Shown here piece after piece: positions 24,643 to 32,976 of a stretch of 41,279 nucleotides of DNA. Below the pieces are notes generated by a model. It was not told the origin of the DNA and made no database searches. It saw only the letters and a list, made by a program, of their open reading frames with translations. The DNA is from Aequorivita soesokkakensis (GTDB taxonomy: Bacteria > Bacteroidota > Bacteroidia > Flavobacteriales > Flavobacteriaceae): assembly GCF_001641085.1 (NCBI RefSeq), contig NZ_LXIE01000036.1, positions 1-41,279 of the forward strand. The letters run 5' to 3'. Position 1 is the stretch's first letter, and each line of letters opens with the position of its first letter. The translations under genes and the position numbers were made by a program.

Positions 24643-25356
24643 TTACTCCAAAACTTTTGCCGAAATATAAATATTGTTCAACGGCCAATCCCCATCGTCC
24701 GCCTTCACTTTTGAAATTTCCTCCACCACGTCCATTCCTTTTGTAACTTTTCCGAAGATGGTATAGTTTCCATTTAAATGCGTAGTTGAAGTTTTTGGCC
24801 CGAGGAATATGAAAAATTCATAAGGCGCTGTTCTGTTATCAGGGTTTTCACGATATTCCTTAGCGCCGGAAACAGTTCCATATTCGTGCACACGGCCCGG
24901 AATTATTTCTGAGGGAAGTAAATATTCCTTTCCAAGTTCCGCGCGTTTTTTCTGTGTTGAAACCAAATCACTATTACCGGCTTGGATTATAAAATTTGGA
25001 ACCACGCGATGGAAAAAAGTTTCATCAAAATAATGCTGCTTCACCAAATAGATAAAATTAGCGCGGTGCAAAGGTGTGTCTTTATAAAGTTCAATTTCAA
25101 TATCTCCAAAAGAACTGCTTATCAAAACCTTGGTTTCAGGATTTTTCTCGCCGTATTCGGTTAGAAATTGAACCACGTTTTCATTTGTGATTTCGGGATA
25201 ATTTTGGGGATTCTCTTTTTCCGGTTTAATTTTTATTTCTTTCTCCGGTTTGATTTCGTTTTCGATTTCAGTTTCAGTTTGGGAAGCCTTTTTCTTATCT
25301 TCACAGCTTCCGAATAATAGCACAATTCCGAACAAATAAATAAACAACTTCATCAT
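24643..25356 (-). CDS. Cyclophilin-type peptidyl-prolyl isomerase lipoprotein
   Basis: The 237-residue protein has a lipoprotein signal with lipobox LFGSC, a charged glutamate- and lysine-rich linker (about 20-65), and a cyclophilin domain (about 80-237). Active-site motifs are visible: FFHRVVPNFIIQAG, the GTVSGAKEYRENPDN region and FGKVTKGMDVVEEI. It should assist protein folding at the periplasmic face of an envelope membrane. Starting at the ATG 25356 places the signal at the N-terminus and leaves only 2 bp to the divergent Nudix start. Earlier starts would overlap that gene. Confidence 0.9.
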   Translation of the reverse strand: MMKLFIYLFGIVLLFGSCEDKKKASQTETEIENEIKPEKEIKIKPEKENPQNYPEITNENVVQFLTEYGEKNPETKVLISSSFGDIEIELYKDTPLHRANFIYLVKQHYFDETFFHRVVPNFIIQAGNSDLVSTQKKRAELGKEYLLPSEIIPGRVHEYGTVSGAKEYRENPDNRTAPYEFFIFLGPKTSTTHLNGNYTIFGKVTKGMDVVEEISKVKADDGDWPLNNIYISAKVLE

Positions 25357-25358
25357 AA

Positions 25359-26000
25359 ATGGATTTTCGCGATTTTGAAAAACGGATTGTAAAAGTAACA
25401 AAAATGGAACTTCCCGGCGAAACGGTGCAATTTAAAATGGCGCCCATTGAACGCTTGCAGGAATTGAAGCGCGTTGCCCGCGAAAAAAACACTGCGAAAA
25501 AGGCAGGGGTGATGTCGCTTTTTTATCCTTCGGAAGATTATGAAACACGACTCATTTTGATTCTTCGGAAAACGTACAAAGGCGTGCATTCCGCACAAGT
25601 GGGCTTTCCCGGTGGAAAACTGGAAGACGGGGACGAAACCATCCAGGATACGGCGCTCCGTGAAACAGAGGAAGAGGTGGGCATTTCGCGCGAAACTATT
25701 TCGGTTTTAAAGAAACTCACGGAAATTTATATTCCGCCGAGTAACTTTTTTGTGCAACCTTTCTTGGGAATAACAACAGAACTGCCAAAATTTGTTCCAC
25801 AGGAAAAAGAAGTGGAAGCTTTGATTGAAGTTTCCTTGCGCGACTTTATGGATGACGTAAATGTAATAACCCAAACACTTTCCACATCTTATGCCGAAAG
25901 TATTGATGTTCCTGCTTTCAAGTTGAACGGACATATAGTTTGGGGAGCTACTGCAATGATGCTCAACGAAGTGCGCGAATTACTGAAAATGGTACTGTAA
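25359..26000 (+). CDS. CoA pyrophosphatase-type Nudix hydrolase
   Basis: The 213-residue protein carries the Nudix box at about 85-109, with GGKLEDGDE and TALRETEEEVGI, including the metal-binding REtxEExG core. Upstream of it LILILRKTYKGVHSAQVGFP matches the NuCoA motif of Nudix enzymes that cleave coenzyme A to phosphopantetheine and 3',5'-ADP. It is cytosolic. The ATG lies 2 bp from the start of the divergent cyclophilin gene, so each promoter must lie inside the other gene. The acyltransferase gene follows after 68 bp. Confidence 0.9.
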   Translation: MDFRDFEKRIVKVTKMELPGETVQFKMAPIERLQELKRVAREKNTAKKAGVMSLFYPSEDYETRLILILRKTYKGVHSAQVGFPGGKLEDGDETIQDTALRETEEEVGISRETISVLKKLTEIYIPPSNFFVQPFLGITTELPKFVPQEKEVEALIEVSLRDFMDDVNVITQTLSTSYAESIDVPAFKLNGHIVWGATAMMLNEVRELLKMVL

Positions 26001-26029
26001 ATGCTTAATTTAGTATATTTGTCCCAACA

Positions 26030-26068
26030 GAACACTGAATACTGAACACTGAATACCGACTACTGAAA
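26030..26068 (+). repeat. Degenerate ACTGAA repeats before the acyltransferase gene
   Basis: The gap consists almost wholly of variants of one unit: AACACTGAAT, ACTGAACACTGAAT, ACCGACTACTGAAA. It ends at the acyltransferase ATG. Related GACTACTGA units occur at 26921-26939 and 29932-29948. Confidence 0.6.
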
Positions 26069-26872
26069 ATGAGTCTTTTCAAAAAAAATCCTTTCGGACA
26101 TATCCTTTTTTTAAAACTCTGGCTAATACGCATTGCCGGGCTTTTAACGCATCGGCGTTTTAAGGGTTTTAATGATTTACAGATTCACGGAAGCGAGATT
26201 TTAAAAACACTTCCTGAAAGAAATGTACTTTTTGTAAGCAACCATCAAACCTATTTTGCGGATGTTGCTGCAATGCTCCATGTTTTTAACGCCAGTTTAA
26301 GCGGAAGGGATGACAGCATAAAGAATGTGGGTTATTTGTGGCGCCCAAAACTTAACATCTATTTTGTAGCGGCAAAGGAAACTATGAAAGCGGGTTTACT
26401 TCCCAAAATATTAGCCTACGCAGGTTCTATCAGCATAGAACGCACATGGCGCGAAAAGGGGAAGGATATTAACAAGCAAGTAAAAATGAGTGATGTTAGC
26501 AACATTACAAAAGCACTTGATGATGGTTGGGTAATCACTTTTCCACAGGGAACTACAAAACCTTGGAAACCAATTAGACGCGGAACTGCGCATATTATCA
26601 AAAAGAATAAACCTGTTGTAGTGCCCATTGTTATTGACGGTTTCAGAAGGTCTTTTGACAAAAAAGGGATTAGAATTAAAAAACGGGGCATTCTTCAATC
26701 CATGGAAATTAAACCCCCGCTGGATATTGATTATGAAAACGAAACAATGGACCAGATTGTTGAAAAGCTTGAATATGCTATCGAACAACATCCGTCTTTT
26801 CTAAAAGTAATTCCTGCTTCCGAAATACAAAGTGAGGAAGAGCTCAACAAAGAGCGACAATGGCGTTATTAA
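26069..26872 (+). CDS. 1-acyl-sn-glycerol-3-phosphate acyltransferase family protein (divergent motifs)
   Basis: The 267-residue PlsC-type acyltransferase is probably bound to the inner membrane by an N-terminal hydrophobic helix (about 12-26) and would act in phospholipid or other lipid acylation. Motif I is present as NHQTYFAD at 58-65, but the histidine and aspartate are separated by five residues instead of the usual four. Motif III reads FPQGTTKPW instead of FPEGT. The binding block VVVPIVIDGF is intact. These changes suggest a specialised subfamily, so lysophosphatidate need not be the acceptor. A bidirectional terminator begins at its stop codon. Confidence 0.82.
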   Translation: MSLFKKNPFGHILFLKLWLIRIAGLLTHRRFKGFNDLQIHGSEILKTLPERNVLFVSNHQTYFADVAAMLHVFNASLSGRDDSIKNVGYLWRPKLNIYFVAAKETMKAGLLPKILAYAGSISIERTWREKGKDINKQVKMSDVSNITKALDDGWVITFPQGTTKPWKPIRRGTAHIIKKNKPVVVPIVIDGFRRSFDKKGIRIKKRGILQSMEIKPPLDIDYENETMDQIVEKLEYAIEQHPSFLKVIPASEIQSEEELNKERQWRY

Positions 26873-26956
26873 AAAAGTCTGCAGTCGCAGTGGCAGTTTT
26901 CAGTAATTTAAAGGGGGCCAAAACTGACTACTGCGACTGAAAAACACGACTTTTTT
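26871..26956 (+). terminator. Large bidirectional hairpin terminator with ACTG repeats
   Basis: Outer arms AAAAAAGTC (26871-26879) and GACTTTTTT (26948-26956) enclose a second perfect arm pair, CAGTCGCAGT (26882-26891) and ACTGCGACTG (26930-26939), and a third, CAGTTTT and AAAACTG. Each strand ends in a T-run, so it can stop both converging genes. The inner arms are made of the same ACTG units found in other gaps. Confidence 0.75.
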
Positions 26957-27600
26957 CACATTTCTATCTTTTTCAATTCATTATAATTTTTGTGAAGTCG
27001 TCGCAATAAAATTCCATAAACAATTCTATAAAATAACAGAATGAAGCCAATCATTACAATCCCAAAAAGGATTTGTATTAGGAAGAACATTTTCATAAAC
27101 TGTTCCTGTGACAGGTTTGTGATACCGTAATCTTCAGTCATATATTTAAAAACCAAATCTTGGTTGAAATAATAATAAAAGTTGACACAAATCACAATTA
27201 AAATGGAGGTTGCAACATTATAGATTACAAAATATTTCACTGTTTTTCGTGTGCGTAAAATATTTCCCATCAATTCCTTAACGGAATCCGTCATTGAAAT
27301 TTTTCTGTAATTCCTATAAAATAGATAAATAAAGACGGCAAAAACGGAATAGTTCAGAATATTAACGCCCAACAAAATATTGTGCAACCCAATATCATCA
27401 CTAAACTTGGTGCTGGATTCTGGCACGAAAAAGGAAAGTAAAGTCCAAAAAAGGATTTCAGCAATACTTATATAGAAAATCCACTTTACGATTGAAGAGG
27501 ATTTTTTCAACAGCATTTTATAAATGTCTGAATAAGACAGATGGGGCAATTCCTGCTCGCGGGTTTGCCATTGTTTTTTTAATAATTCCAGTTCATCCAT
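26956..27600 (-). CDS. Membrane protein co-encoded with an ECF sigma factor
   Basis: The 214-residue protein starts with a polar helix (MDELELLKKQWQTREQELP), followed by four membrane spans near 38-58, 75-95, 122-142 and 170-192. The gene starts 6 bp after the stop of the sigma factor gene, so the protein is a likely membrane partner or anti-sigma factor, although it lacks the zinc-binding anti-sigma motif. Related proteins in Flavobacteriaceae are sometimes labelled beta-carotene 15,15'-monooxygenase. I see no support for that enzyme here. Confidence 0.75.
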   Translation of the reverse strand: MDELELLKKQWQTREQELPHLSYSDIYKMLLKKSSSIVKWIFYISIAEILFWTLLSFFVPESSTKFSDDIGLHNILLGVNILNYSVFAVFIYLFYRNYRKISMTDSVKELMGNILRTRKTVKYFVIYNVATSILIVICVNFYYYFNQDLVFKYMTEDYGITNLSQEQFMKMFFLIQILFGIVMIGFILLFYRIVYGILLRRLHKNYNELKKIEM

Positions 27601-27606
27601 AATGGG

Positions 27607-28101
27607 TTACGGATTTAAAATAGTTCGTAATTTTTCCTTTATCCTGTTCATTTTCACGCGTGCGTTTACTTCAGTAATACCAAGGGTTTCGGAAATTTCT
27701 TTATAGTTTTTGTCTTCCAAATAAAGAAAAACAAGGGCTTTATCAATATCGTTCAAATTTTTTACGGCACTGTACATCAACTTTAATTGTTGTTCTTCGG
27801 TATCATCATAAGGCACCGAGGAAATTTTAAAACTTACCCCTTCAAAATCTTGTGTCTGTATTCTTCTTTTTGATTTTCGGTAAAGGGTGATTGCCGTGTT
27901 TAGCGCTACTCTATACATCCATGTGCTGAATTTGGATTCCCCTCTAAATTTTGGGAATGCACGCCAAAGCTGAATGGTTATTTCCTGAAACAGATCGTTG
28001 TGCGCGTCACTGTCATTTGTATATAACCTACAGATTTTGTGTACAATGTTTTGGTTTTCCTCCAATTGGGTCACAAAACTATGTTCCAGTTCTTTGTTCA
28101 A
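27607..28101 (-). CDS. ECF-type RNA polymerase sigma factor
   Basis: The 164-residue protein has sigma region 2 (about 18-85, with DLFQEITIQLWRAFPKFRG and STWMYRVALNTAI) and region 4 (about 105-160, with ALVFLYLEDKNYKEISETLG and VNARVKMNRIKEKLR). Regions 1 and 3 are absent, as expected for extracytoplasmic-function factors. The reading frame has no ATG near its N-terminus. The start is TTG at 28101, which gives the normal family beginning and may limit translation. The membrane protein gene follows 6 bp later. The divergent neighbour is NADH dehydrogenase, separated by 113 bp. Confidence 0.92.
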   Translation of the reverse strand: MNKELEHSFVTQLEENQNIVHKICRLYTNDSDAHNDLFQEITIQLWRAFPKFRGESKFSTWMYRVALNTAITLYRKSKRRIQTQDFEGVSFKISSVPYDDTEEQQLKLMYSAVKNLNDIDKALVFLYLEDKNYKEISETLGITEVNARVKMNRIKEKLRTILNP

Positions 28102-28214
28102 TGGTTTTTTGTTAGCGTTTAATTAGTGTTCCTTAAAATTGCTTTGTTACAAAAATCCTAAAAAATAAGGTAACTCAATATACAAATCGTACTTTTATAC
28201 TATATAAAAAAACG

Positions 28215-29489
28215 ATGAATATTCCTGAAACCGGCGTGCCACGAATTGTTGTGATAGGTGGTGGTTTTGCTGGTATTTCCTTCATAAAAAAGCTTCAAAA
28301 ACAAAAGGTGCAGATTGTGCTTTTTGATAGGCATAACTACCACACTTTTCAGCCTTTATTATATCAGGTTTCCACTGCTGGGTTGGAACCCGATTCCATA
28401 GCATATCCGCTTCGGAAGATTTTCAGAAAAAATACAGATTTCCACTTTAGAATGGCTGAAGTGGAAAGCATTAATACGGAAAACAATACAATTTCCACTT
28501 CCATTGGGAGCTTGCGGTATGATTATTTGGTAATTGCCACGGGCACGCGGACCAATTTCTTCGGAAATAAAAGCATTGCAGAAAATAGCATGCCAATGAA
28601 AACGGTACCGCAGGCTTTGAATATCCGAAGTTTGATACTTCAGAATATTGAAAAGGCCGATATCACTGCAGATGAAAGGGAAAGAAAAAGTTTGCTCAAT
28701 TTCGTAATTGCTGGCGCAGGACCAACGGGAGTAGAGCTTGCCGGTGCTTTGGCAGAATTTAGAAAGGGAATTTTGGAAAATGATTATCCCGAACTTGACG
28801 AAGATGAAATGCAGGTACACCTCATTGAAGGCCAAAACAGGGTCTTACCGCCAATGAGTGAAACCGTTTCAAAGAAGGCACAAAAATTTCTCCAAGATCT
28901 TGGCGTGCAATTGCATCTTGAAACTTTTATTAGTGATTACGACGGAAAAATAGTCACGACCAAAGACGGTAAAAAGTTTGAAACAGCAACGTTTATTTGG
29001 GCTGCAGGTGTTACCGGAGCGCCAATTAAAGGTATAGATGGTGAAGCATTGGTTGAAAGAGCGAATAGATATAAAGTTGATGGTTTCAATAAAATAAAGG
29101 GTTTTGAAAATATTTATGCTTTGGGTGATATTGCGTTAATGGAAACAACTGAATTTCCCAAAGGGCATCCACAAGTTGCGCAGCCGGCAATTCAGCAAGG
29201 AAAAAATTTGGGAAAAAATTTCAGAAAAATGCTAAAAGGTGATAAAATGGAACCTTTTAAATATTTTGATAAAGGGACGATGGCAACCGTGGGCAGAAAC
29301 AAAGCCGTTGTTGATATTGGGAAAATGCACTTTGGTGGCGCAATTGCCTGGTTTTTATGGATGTTTGTCCATCTTTGGTTTTTAGTTGGCTTCCGAAATA
29401 GAGTGGTTACTTTTTTCAATTGGACATACAGTTACATCAATTATGATCGCGCTGCACGATTGATTATACGTCCATTTAAAAAAAGTTGA
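28215..29489 (+). CDS. ndh: Type II NADH:quinone oxidoreductase
   Basis: The 424-residue flavoprotein passes electrons from NADH to quinone without pumping protons. The FAD-binding motif VVIGGGFAG lies at 12-20. The NADH-binding motif FVIAGAGPTGVELAG is near 167-181. The conserved FAD contact YALGDIALME comes later, and the C-terminus has a hydrophobic and aromatic membrane-binding region (GAIAWFLWMFVHLWFLVGF). With the malate:quinone enzyme at 329 it supplies electrons to the same quinone pool. It is a single gene, divergent from the sigma factor operon. Confidence 0.9.
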   Translation: MNIPETGVPRIVVIGGGFAGISFIKKLQKQKVQIVLFDRHNYHTFQPLLYQVSTAGLEPDSIAYPLRKIFRKNTDFHFRMAEVESINTENNTISTSIGSLRYDYLVIATGTRTNFFGNKSIAENSMPMKTVPQALNIRSLILQNIEKADITADERERKSLLNFVIAGAGPTGVELAGALAEFRKGILENDYPELDEDEMQVHLIEGQNRVLPPMSETVSKKAQKFLQDLGVQLHLETFISDYDGKIVTTKDGKKFETATFIWAAGVTGAPIKGIDGEALVERANRYKVDGFNKIKGFENIYALGDIALMETTEFPKGHPQVAQPAIQQGKNLGKNFRKMLKGDKMEPFKYFDKGTMATVGRNKAVVDIGKMHFGGAIAWFLWMFVHLWFLVGFRNRVVTFFNWTYSYINYDRAARLIIRPFKKS

Positions 29490-29544
29490 AAGTTCAAAGT
29501 AGAAGTTTGAGATTATTGAAAGAAATTAACCAGAAACCAGAAAT
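29490..29544 (+). repeat. Short degenerate repeats after ndh
   Basis: The gap shows AAGTTGAAAGTTCAAAGTAG and then AACCAGAAACCAGAAAT, with tandem near-copies of 7-8 bp. It separates converging genes and belongs to the same style of intergenic repeat seen elsewhere in the window. Confidence 0.45.
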
Positions 29545-29874
29545 TTATTGAACTTTCACAGAAATAGGCCCTCCGTTTGAAACCCAGCCACCGCCAATTT
29601 CATCAAGGTTTACATCAAGCTCGTCAGTGGTTTCAATTTTCTTTAAATTCACTTTCACTTCGTCATAAGTATCAACACTTTTTAAATTTACATTTAGCTC
29701 ATCATAGGTGCTGATATCTACCAAACGAACGTCCATTACTTCGCTTACCGGTTTATTCCCCACAATTTCTGAGGCGTGGGCCGAAGGAATAATTTCAAAA
29801 TCCTTCATTAAATTGATGGTTAAACAAATTGCTATGATGGTCAAGATTGTTTTTGTGTACTTGTCTGTTTTCAT
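29545..29874 (-). CDS. Small exported or membrane-anchored protein with 13-residue repeats
   Basis: The 109-residue protein has a hydrophobic N-terminal segment (about 9-24), which is a signal anchor or signal peptide, followed after residue 55 by three tandem 13-residue repeats: TYDELNVNLKSVD, TYDEVKVNLKKIE and TTDELDVNLDEIG. The tail is glycine-rich and short. I recall similar small proteins from other bacteria under no functional name. The alternating pattern suggests beta strands that stack or bind a partner. It is flanked on both sides by short intergenic repeats and appears to be transcribed alone. Confidence 0.7.
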   Translation of the reverse strand: MKTDKYTKTILTIIAICLTINLMKDFEIIPSAHASEIVGNKPVSEVMDVRLVDISTYDELNVNLKSVDTYDEVKVNLKKIETTDELDVNLDEIGGGWVSNGGPISVKVQ

Positions 29875-29877
29875 AAT

Positions 29878-29950
29878 TAAGGTTTAAAAGTTTAGAAGTT
29901 TATGAGTTTAGAAAGTTTGGTTAAGATATTTTGACTACTGACCACTGAAA
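29878..29950 (+). repeat. Short degenerate repeats upstream of the 13-residue-repeat gene
   Basis: The gap has AAAAGTTTAGAAGTTTATG, AGTTTAGAAAGTTT and, further on, GACTACTGACCACTGAAAC. The last part resembles the ACTGAA units at 26030 and 26930. Confidence 0.45.
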
Positions 29951-29952
29951 CA

Positions 29953-30549
29953 TCAGCAGTTTTTGTATTTATCGTGAAGTCCCTTTTTGTCTTTTATCAT
30001 AGGAATACATTTTTCCAACCTGCTCAGTTTGGTTTTTTCCTGTTTCGCTTCGGCAATATATTCGGCATATTCGCGCTGGCAACTTGGACTGAGCGCACTG
30101 AATGTTTCGGAAAGTTGTTTATCATCTTTCAAGGCTTCTTTCAGTAAACTTGGAATCTCAACTGGCTTTTTTGGACTTTTCTTCAACTCTTTTCCAGCTT
30201 TGGAATTTGCGATGGCTTCATTAATATATTCCAAAACAAGAGCGGAATCAATTTCATCTTCCTCTTCAAAACGCCATTGGCGCAGTGCTTTGGTTACACC
30301 TTCTTGGGCATTGATGAGTTTTTTGTGTTTGTCCTTTAAAAACACACCTTGATGAAACCAAAGTGCCATATGGTTTTTGAAATCTGCCATTGCAGCCACT
30401 AATTTTCCGTCCAATGTATATGTGGGTTTGCCCCATTTCACTTCTTCCTTTAATTCTGTTTTTTGAAAAACCGCACGCAGTTGCTGCAATTTTCCTTTCC
30501 ACTTTGTTTGCTTTGCTATAAAAGCATCTATTTTTTGGGAATCGGTCAT
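29953..30549 (-). CDS. DUF1801/YdeI (OmdA) family protein
   Basis: The 198-residue protein has an N-terminal DUF1801-like domain (about 12-115, with EEVKWGKPTYTLDGKLVAAMADFKNH and FHQGVFL) and a C-terminal YdeI/OmpD-associated helical domain (about 140-195, with FSALSPSCQREYAEYIAEAK). Both parts are common together in Bacteroidota. The role of the family is poorly known, and it is linked to stress tolerance in enterobacteria by name only. It is cytoplasmic, with no signal peptide. It is divergent from the TonB-dependent receptor with 165 bp between starts, so the two have separate promoters. Confidence 0.85.
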   Translation of the reverse strand: MTDSQKIDAFIAKQTKWKGKLQQLRAVFQKTELKEEVKWGKPTYTLDGKLVAAMADFKNHMALWFHQGVFLKDKHKKLINAQEGVTKALRQWRFEEEDEIDSALVLEYINEAIANSKAGKELKKSPKKPVEIPSLLKEALKDDKQLSETFSALSPSCQREYAEYIAEAKQEKTKLSRLEKCIPMIKDKKGLHDKYKNC

Positions 30550-30714
30550 TTTGCTTTGTTTTCTTCCGAAGATACAATTTTTCGAAATAAATTTATTTTA
30601 GTGAATGTCCTAAAATTACAATTGAGTAATCCATTTTTACAATTCGGTTTGTTTTATTCTGAAAAAATGTACCGAAATTTCACCTTTGACCTGAAATTAA
30701 AAACCAACCAATCC

Positions 30715-32868
30715 ATGAAAATTTTTACAATTACTTTTTTAGCAATCCTTTTACCCTTTCATTTTTTTGGTCAAAACACGGTTTCGGGAACAGTTAAAGA
30801 TAATAACGGTACCCCAATATTTGGCGCCAATGTATATCTTGAAGGAACTTATGACGGAAGCACTTCCGATGATAACGGAATGTTTTCTTTTGAAACTTCT
30901 GAAACGGGCACCCAAACACTAACCATTTCATACGTTTCTTTTGAACCCTTCAAGCTTACAGATGATGTTTCAAAAATGAAAAACTTAAAAATCGAACTTC
31001 GCGAAGATGTAAATTCTTTAGAAACTGTTACAATTTCCGCAGGCTCCTTTTCTGCGGGAGACAACAGTAAAATTTCGGTTTTGAAACCTTTGGATATTGT
31101 AACAACAGCAAGCGCTTTGGGCGATTTTGTTGGCGCTTTGCAAACACTTCCCGGAACAACAACTGTCGCGGAAGACGGCCGTCTTTTTGTTCGGGGCGGT
31201 GATGCGGGCGAAACGCAGATTTTTATTGATGGCATCCGCGTTTTTACACCTTACAGCCCAACAACCAATAATGTTCCCACGCGCGGGCGTTACAGTCCGT
31301 TTCTTTTTGACGGTATTACTTTTTCCACAGGCGGTTATTCCGCAGAATATGGGCAGGCACTTTCCTCGGTTTTGCTTTTGAATACTATTGACGAGCCCAC
31401 ACAGGAAAAGACGGATATTGGCATTATGAGTGTGGGCGGTGCGTTGGGACACACCGAAAAATGGGAAAAAAGTTCATTGAGCTTGAATGCATCCTATATA
31501 AATTTGGCGCCATACATAGCGATTCTTCCCGATAGAAATGATTGGCAAAAACCTTTTGAAACAGCTTCGGGCGAAGCCGTTTTCCGTCAGAAAATAGGGG
31601 ATGGGCTGCTGAAAATTTACGGTGCTTTTGACACTTCCGATTTTGAACTTACGCAGGAAGACATCAACCAACCCGAAGGAACACGTTTTAAATTAAACAA
31701 CAAAAACTTTTATACAAATGCGAGTTTTAGTGAAACCCTTGATAATGATTGGACCCTATTTGCCGGAGGAAGTTATACTTACGGAAATACAAAAGTTGGC
31801 ATTGATGAGGCCGATATAAAAGATGTGGAAAATTCGGCACATTTTAAAATGAAGCTGAACAAACGCTTCAGCAACCGCTTTAAACTGAATTTTGGCGCGG
31901 AACAGTTTGTAACCGATTTCAACGAAAATTATAACGAACCAAATTTTGCCGCAAAGCTTGGCTTCAACAATAATATTTCAGCGGCATTTACGGAAGCCGA
32001 TATTATTTTCTCTCGAAAACTTGCTTTAAAATTGGGCGTTCGCGGAGAATACAGTGAATTGTTTCAAGAGTTTACAATTTCACCGAGAGCTTCTTTTGCT
32101 TATAAAACTGGAAAAAGTAGTCAACTATCATTGGCTTATGGAGATTTTTTCCAACAGCCAGAAAACGAGATTTTGAAATTCACCGATAAAGTTGAAGCGC
32201 AACACACGCAACATTATATTATGAATTATCAATATTCGGCCAATAACCGTATTTTTCGAGCGGAAGTTTTCAGAAAACAATACAGTAATCTGGTAAGTTA
32301 TAATGACGAATTTCCTGATGTAAACACCTCCTTTTCCAACAATGGAAACGGTTACGCGCAAGGTTTGGATCTATTTTGGCGCGATAACGAAACCTTGAAA
32401 AATATAGATTACTGGGTAAGTTATTCCTATTTGGATACGGAGCGCAAATACCGAAATTATCCAATAGAAGCCACTCCTTCCTTTGCGAACACACACAATC
32501 TTTCATTGGTTGCAAAATATTGGATCAACGATTGGAAAAGTCAGATTGGGTTTAGTTATCAATTTGCCAGTGGCAGGCCTTATACAGATTTGAACAAGCC
32601 TGGTTTTCTTCAGGAAAAAACAAAAAGCTACAATAGTTTAAGTTTGAATTGGGCATATTTAATTTCGCAACAGAAAATCCTTTATGTATCCGTAAATAAT
32701 GCACTTGCCACAAAAAATATAAATGGTTATCAATATGCAAATACGCCTGATGCCAACGGAAATTTTGCGCGAAGAGCTTTGCGCCCGGCGGCTGATCAGT
32801 TCTTTTTTGTTGGCTTTTTCTGGACGATTAGCGATGATGGAAAGGACAATCAGTTGGATAATCTTTAA
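30715..32868 (+). CDS. TonB-dependent outer-membrane receptor with carboxypeptidase-regulatory-like domain
   Basis: The 717-residue protein has a signal peptide ending near residue 20 (FFGQ), a carboxypeptidase regulatory-like beta domain at about 22-100 (VSGTVKDNNGTPIFGANVYLEG), a plug domain at about 122-225 (LFVRGGDAGETQIFIDGIRV), and a short beta barrel ending in an aromatic-rich tail. No SusD partner lies beside it, so it belongs to the smaller non-Sus type. The substrate cannot be read from the sequence. The ATG at 30715 starts the signal peptide. An upstream extension to 30463 would overlap the divergent YdeI gene. A TPR protein gene follows after 108 bp. Confidence 0.9.
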   Translation: MKIFTITFLAILLPFHFFGQNTVSGTVKDNNGTPIFGANVYLEGTYDGSTSDDNGMFSFETSETGTQTLTISYVSFEPFKLTDDVSKMKNLKIELREDVNSLETVTISAGSFSAGDNSKISVLKPLDIVTTASALGDFVGALQTLPGTTTVAEDGRLFVRGGDAGETQIFIDGIRVFTPYSPTTNNVPTRGRYSPFLFDGITFSTGGYSAEYGQALSSVLLLNTIDEPTQEKTDIGIMSVGGALGHTEKWEKSSLSLNASYINLAPYIAILPDRNDWQKPFETASGEAVFRQKIGDGLLKIYGAFDTSDFELTQEDINQPEGTRFKLNNKNFYTNASFSETLDNDWTLFAGGSYTYGNTKVGIDEADIKDVENSAHFKMKLNKRFSNRFKLNFGAEQFVTDFNENYNEPNFAAKLGFNNNISAAFTEADIIFSRKLALKLGVRGEYSELFQEFTISPRASFAYKTGKSSQLSLAYGDFFQQPENEILKFTDKVEAQHTQHYIMNYQYSANNRIFRAEVFRKQYSNLVSYNDEFPDVNTSFSNNGNGYAQGLDLFWRDNETLKNIDYWVSYSYLDTERKYRNYPIEATPSFANTHNLSLVAKYWINDWKSQIGFSYQFASGRPYTDLNKPGFLQEKTKSYNSLSLNWAYLISQQKILYVSVNNALATKNINGYQYANTPDANGNFARRALRPAADQFFFVGFFWTISDDGKDNQLDNL

Positions 32869-32976
32869 GATTACATTTCAGCAGTAAAATTCAACAGTTC
32901 AGTTTTTTCAATTTTAATAGGAAAACATTTTATAGGAAATTTGAATATCAATTAATACTAACTAAAAATAGAAGTC

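Noticed and set aside
26956-27600. Beta-carotene 15,15'-monooxygenase
   Set aside because: This label circulates for similar proteins, but the sequence has four membrane spans and none of the iron-binding histidines expected for carotenoid oxygenases.
28359-28835. 158-codon frame opposite ndh
   Set aside because: It is a shadow of a fully conserved enzyme gene.
31018-31452. 144-codon frame opposite the TonB receptor
   Set aside because: It is an antisense shadow. Its composition (many Cys, Asn, Arg) is unlike real proteins here.
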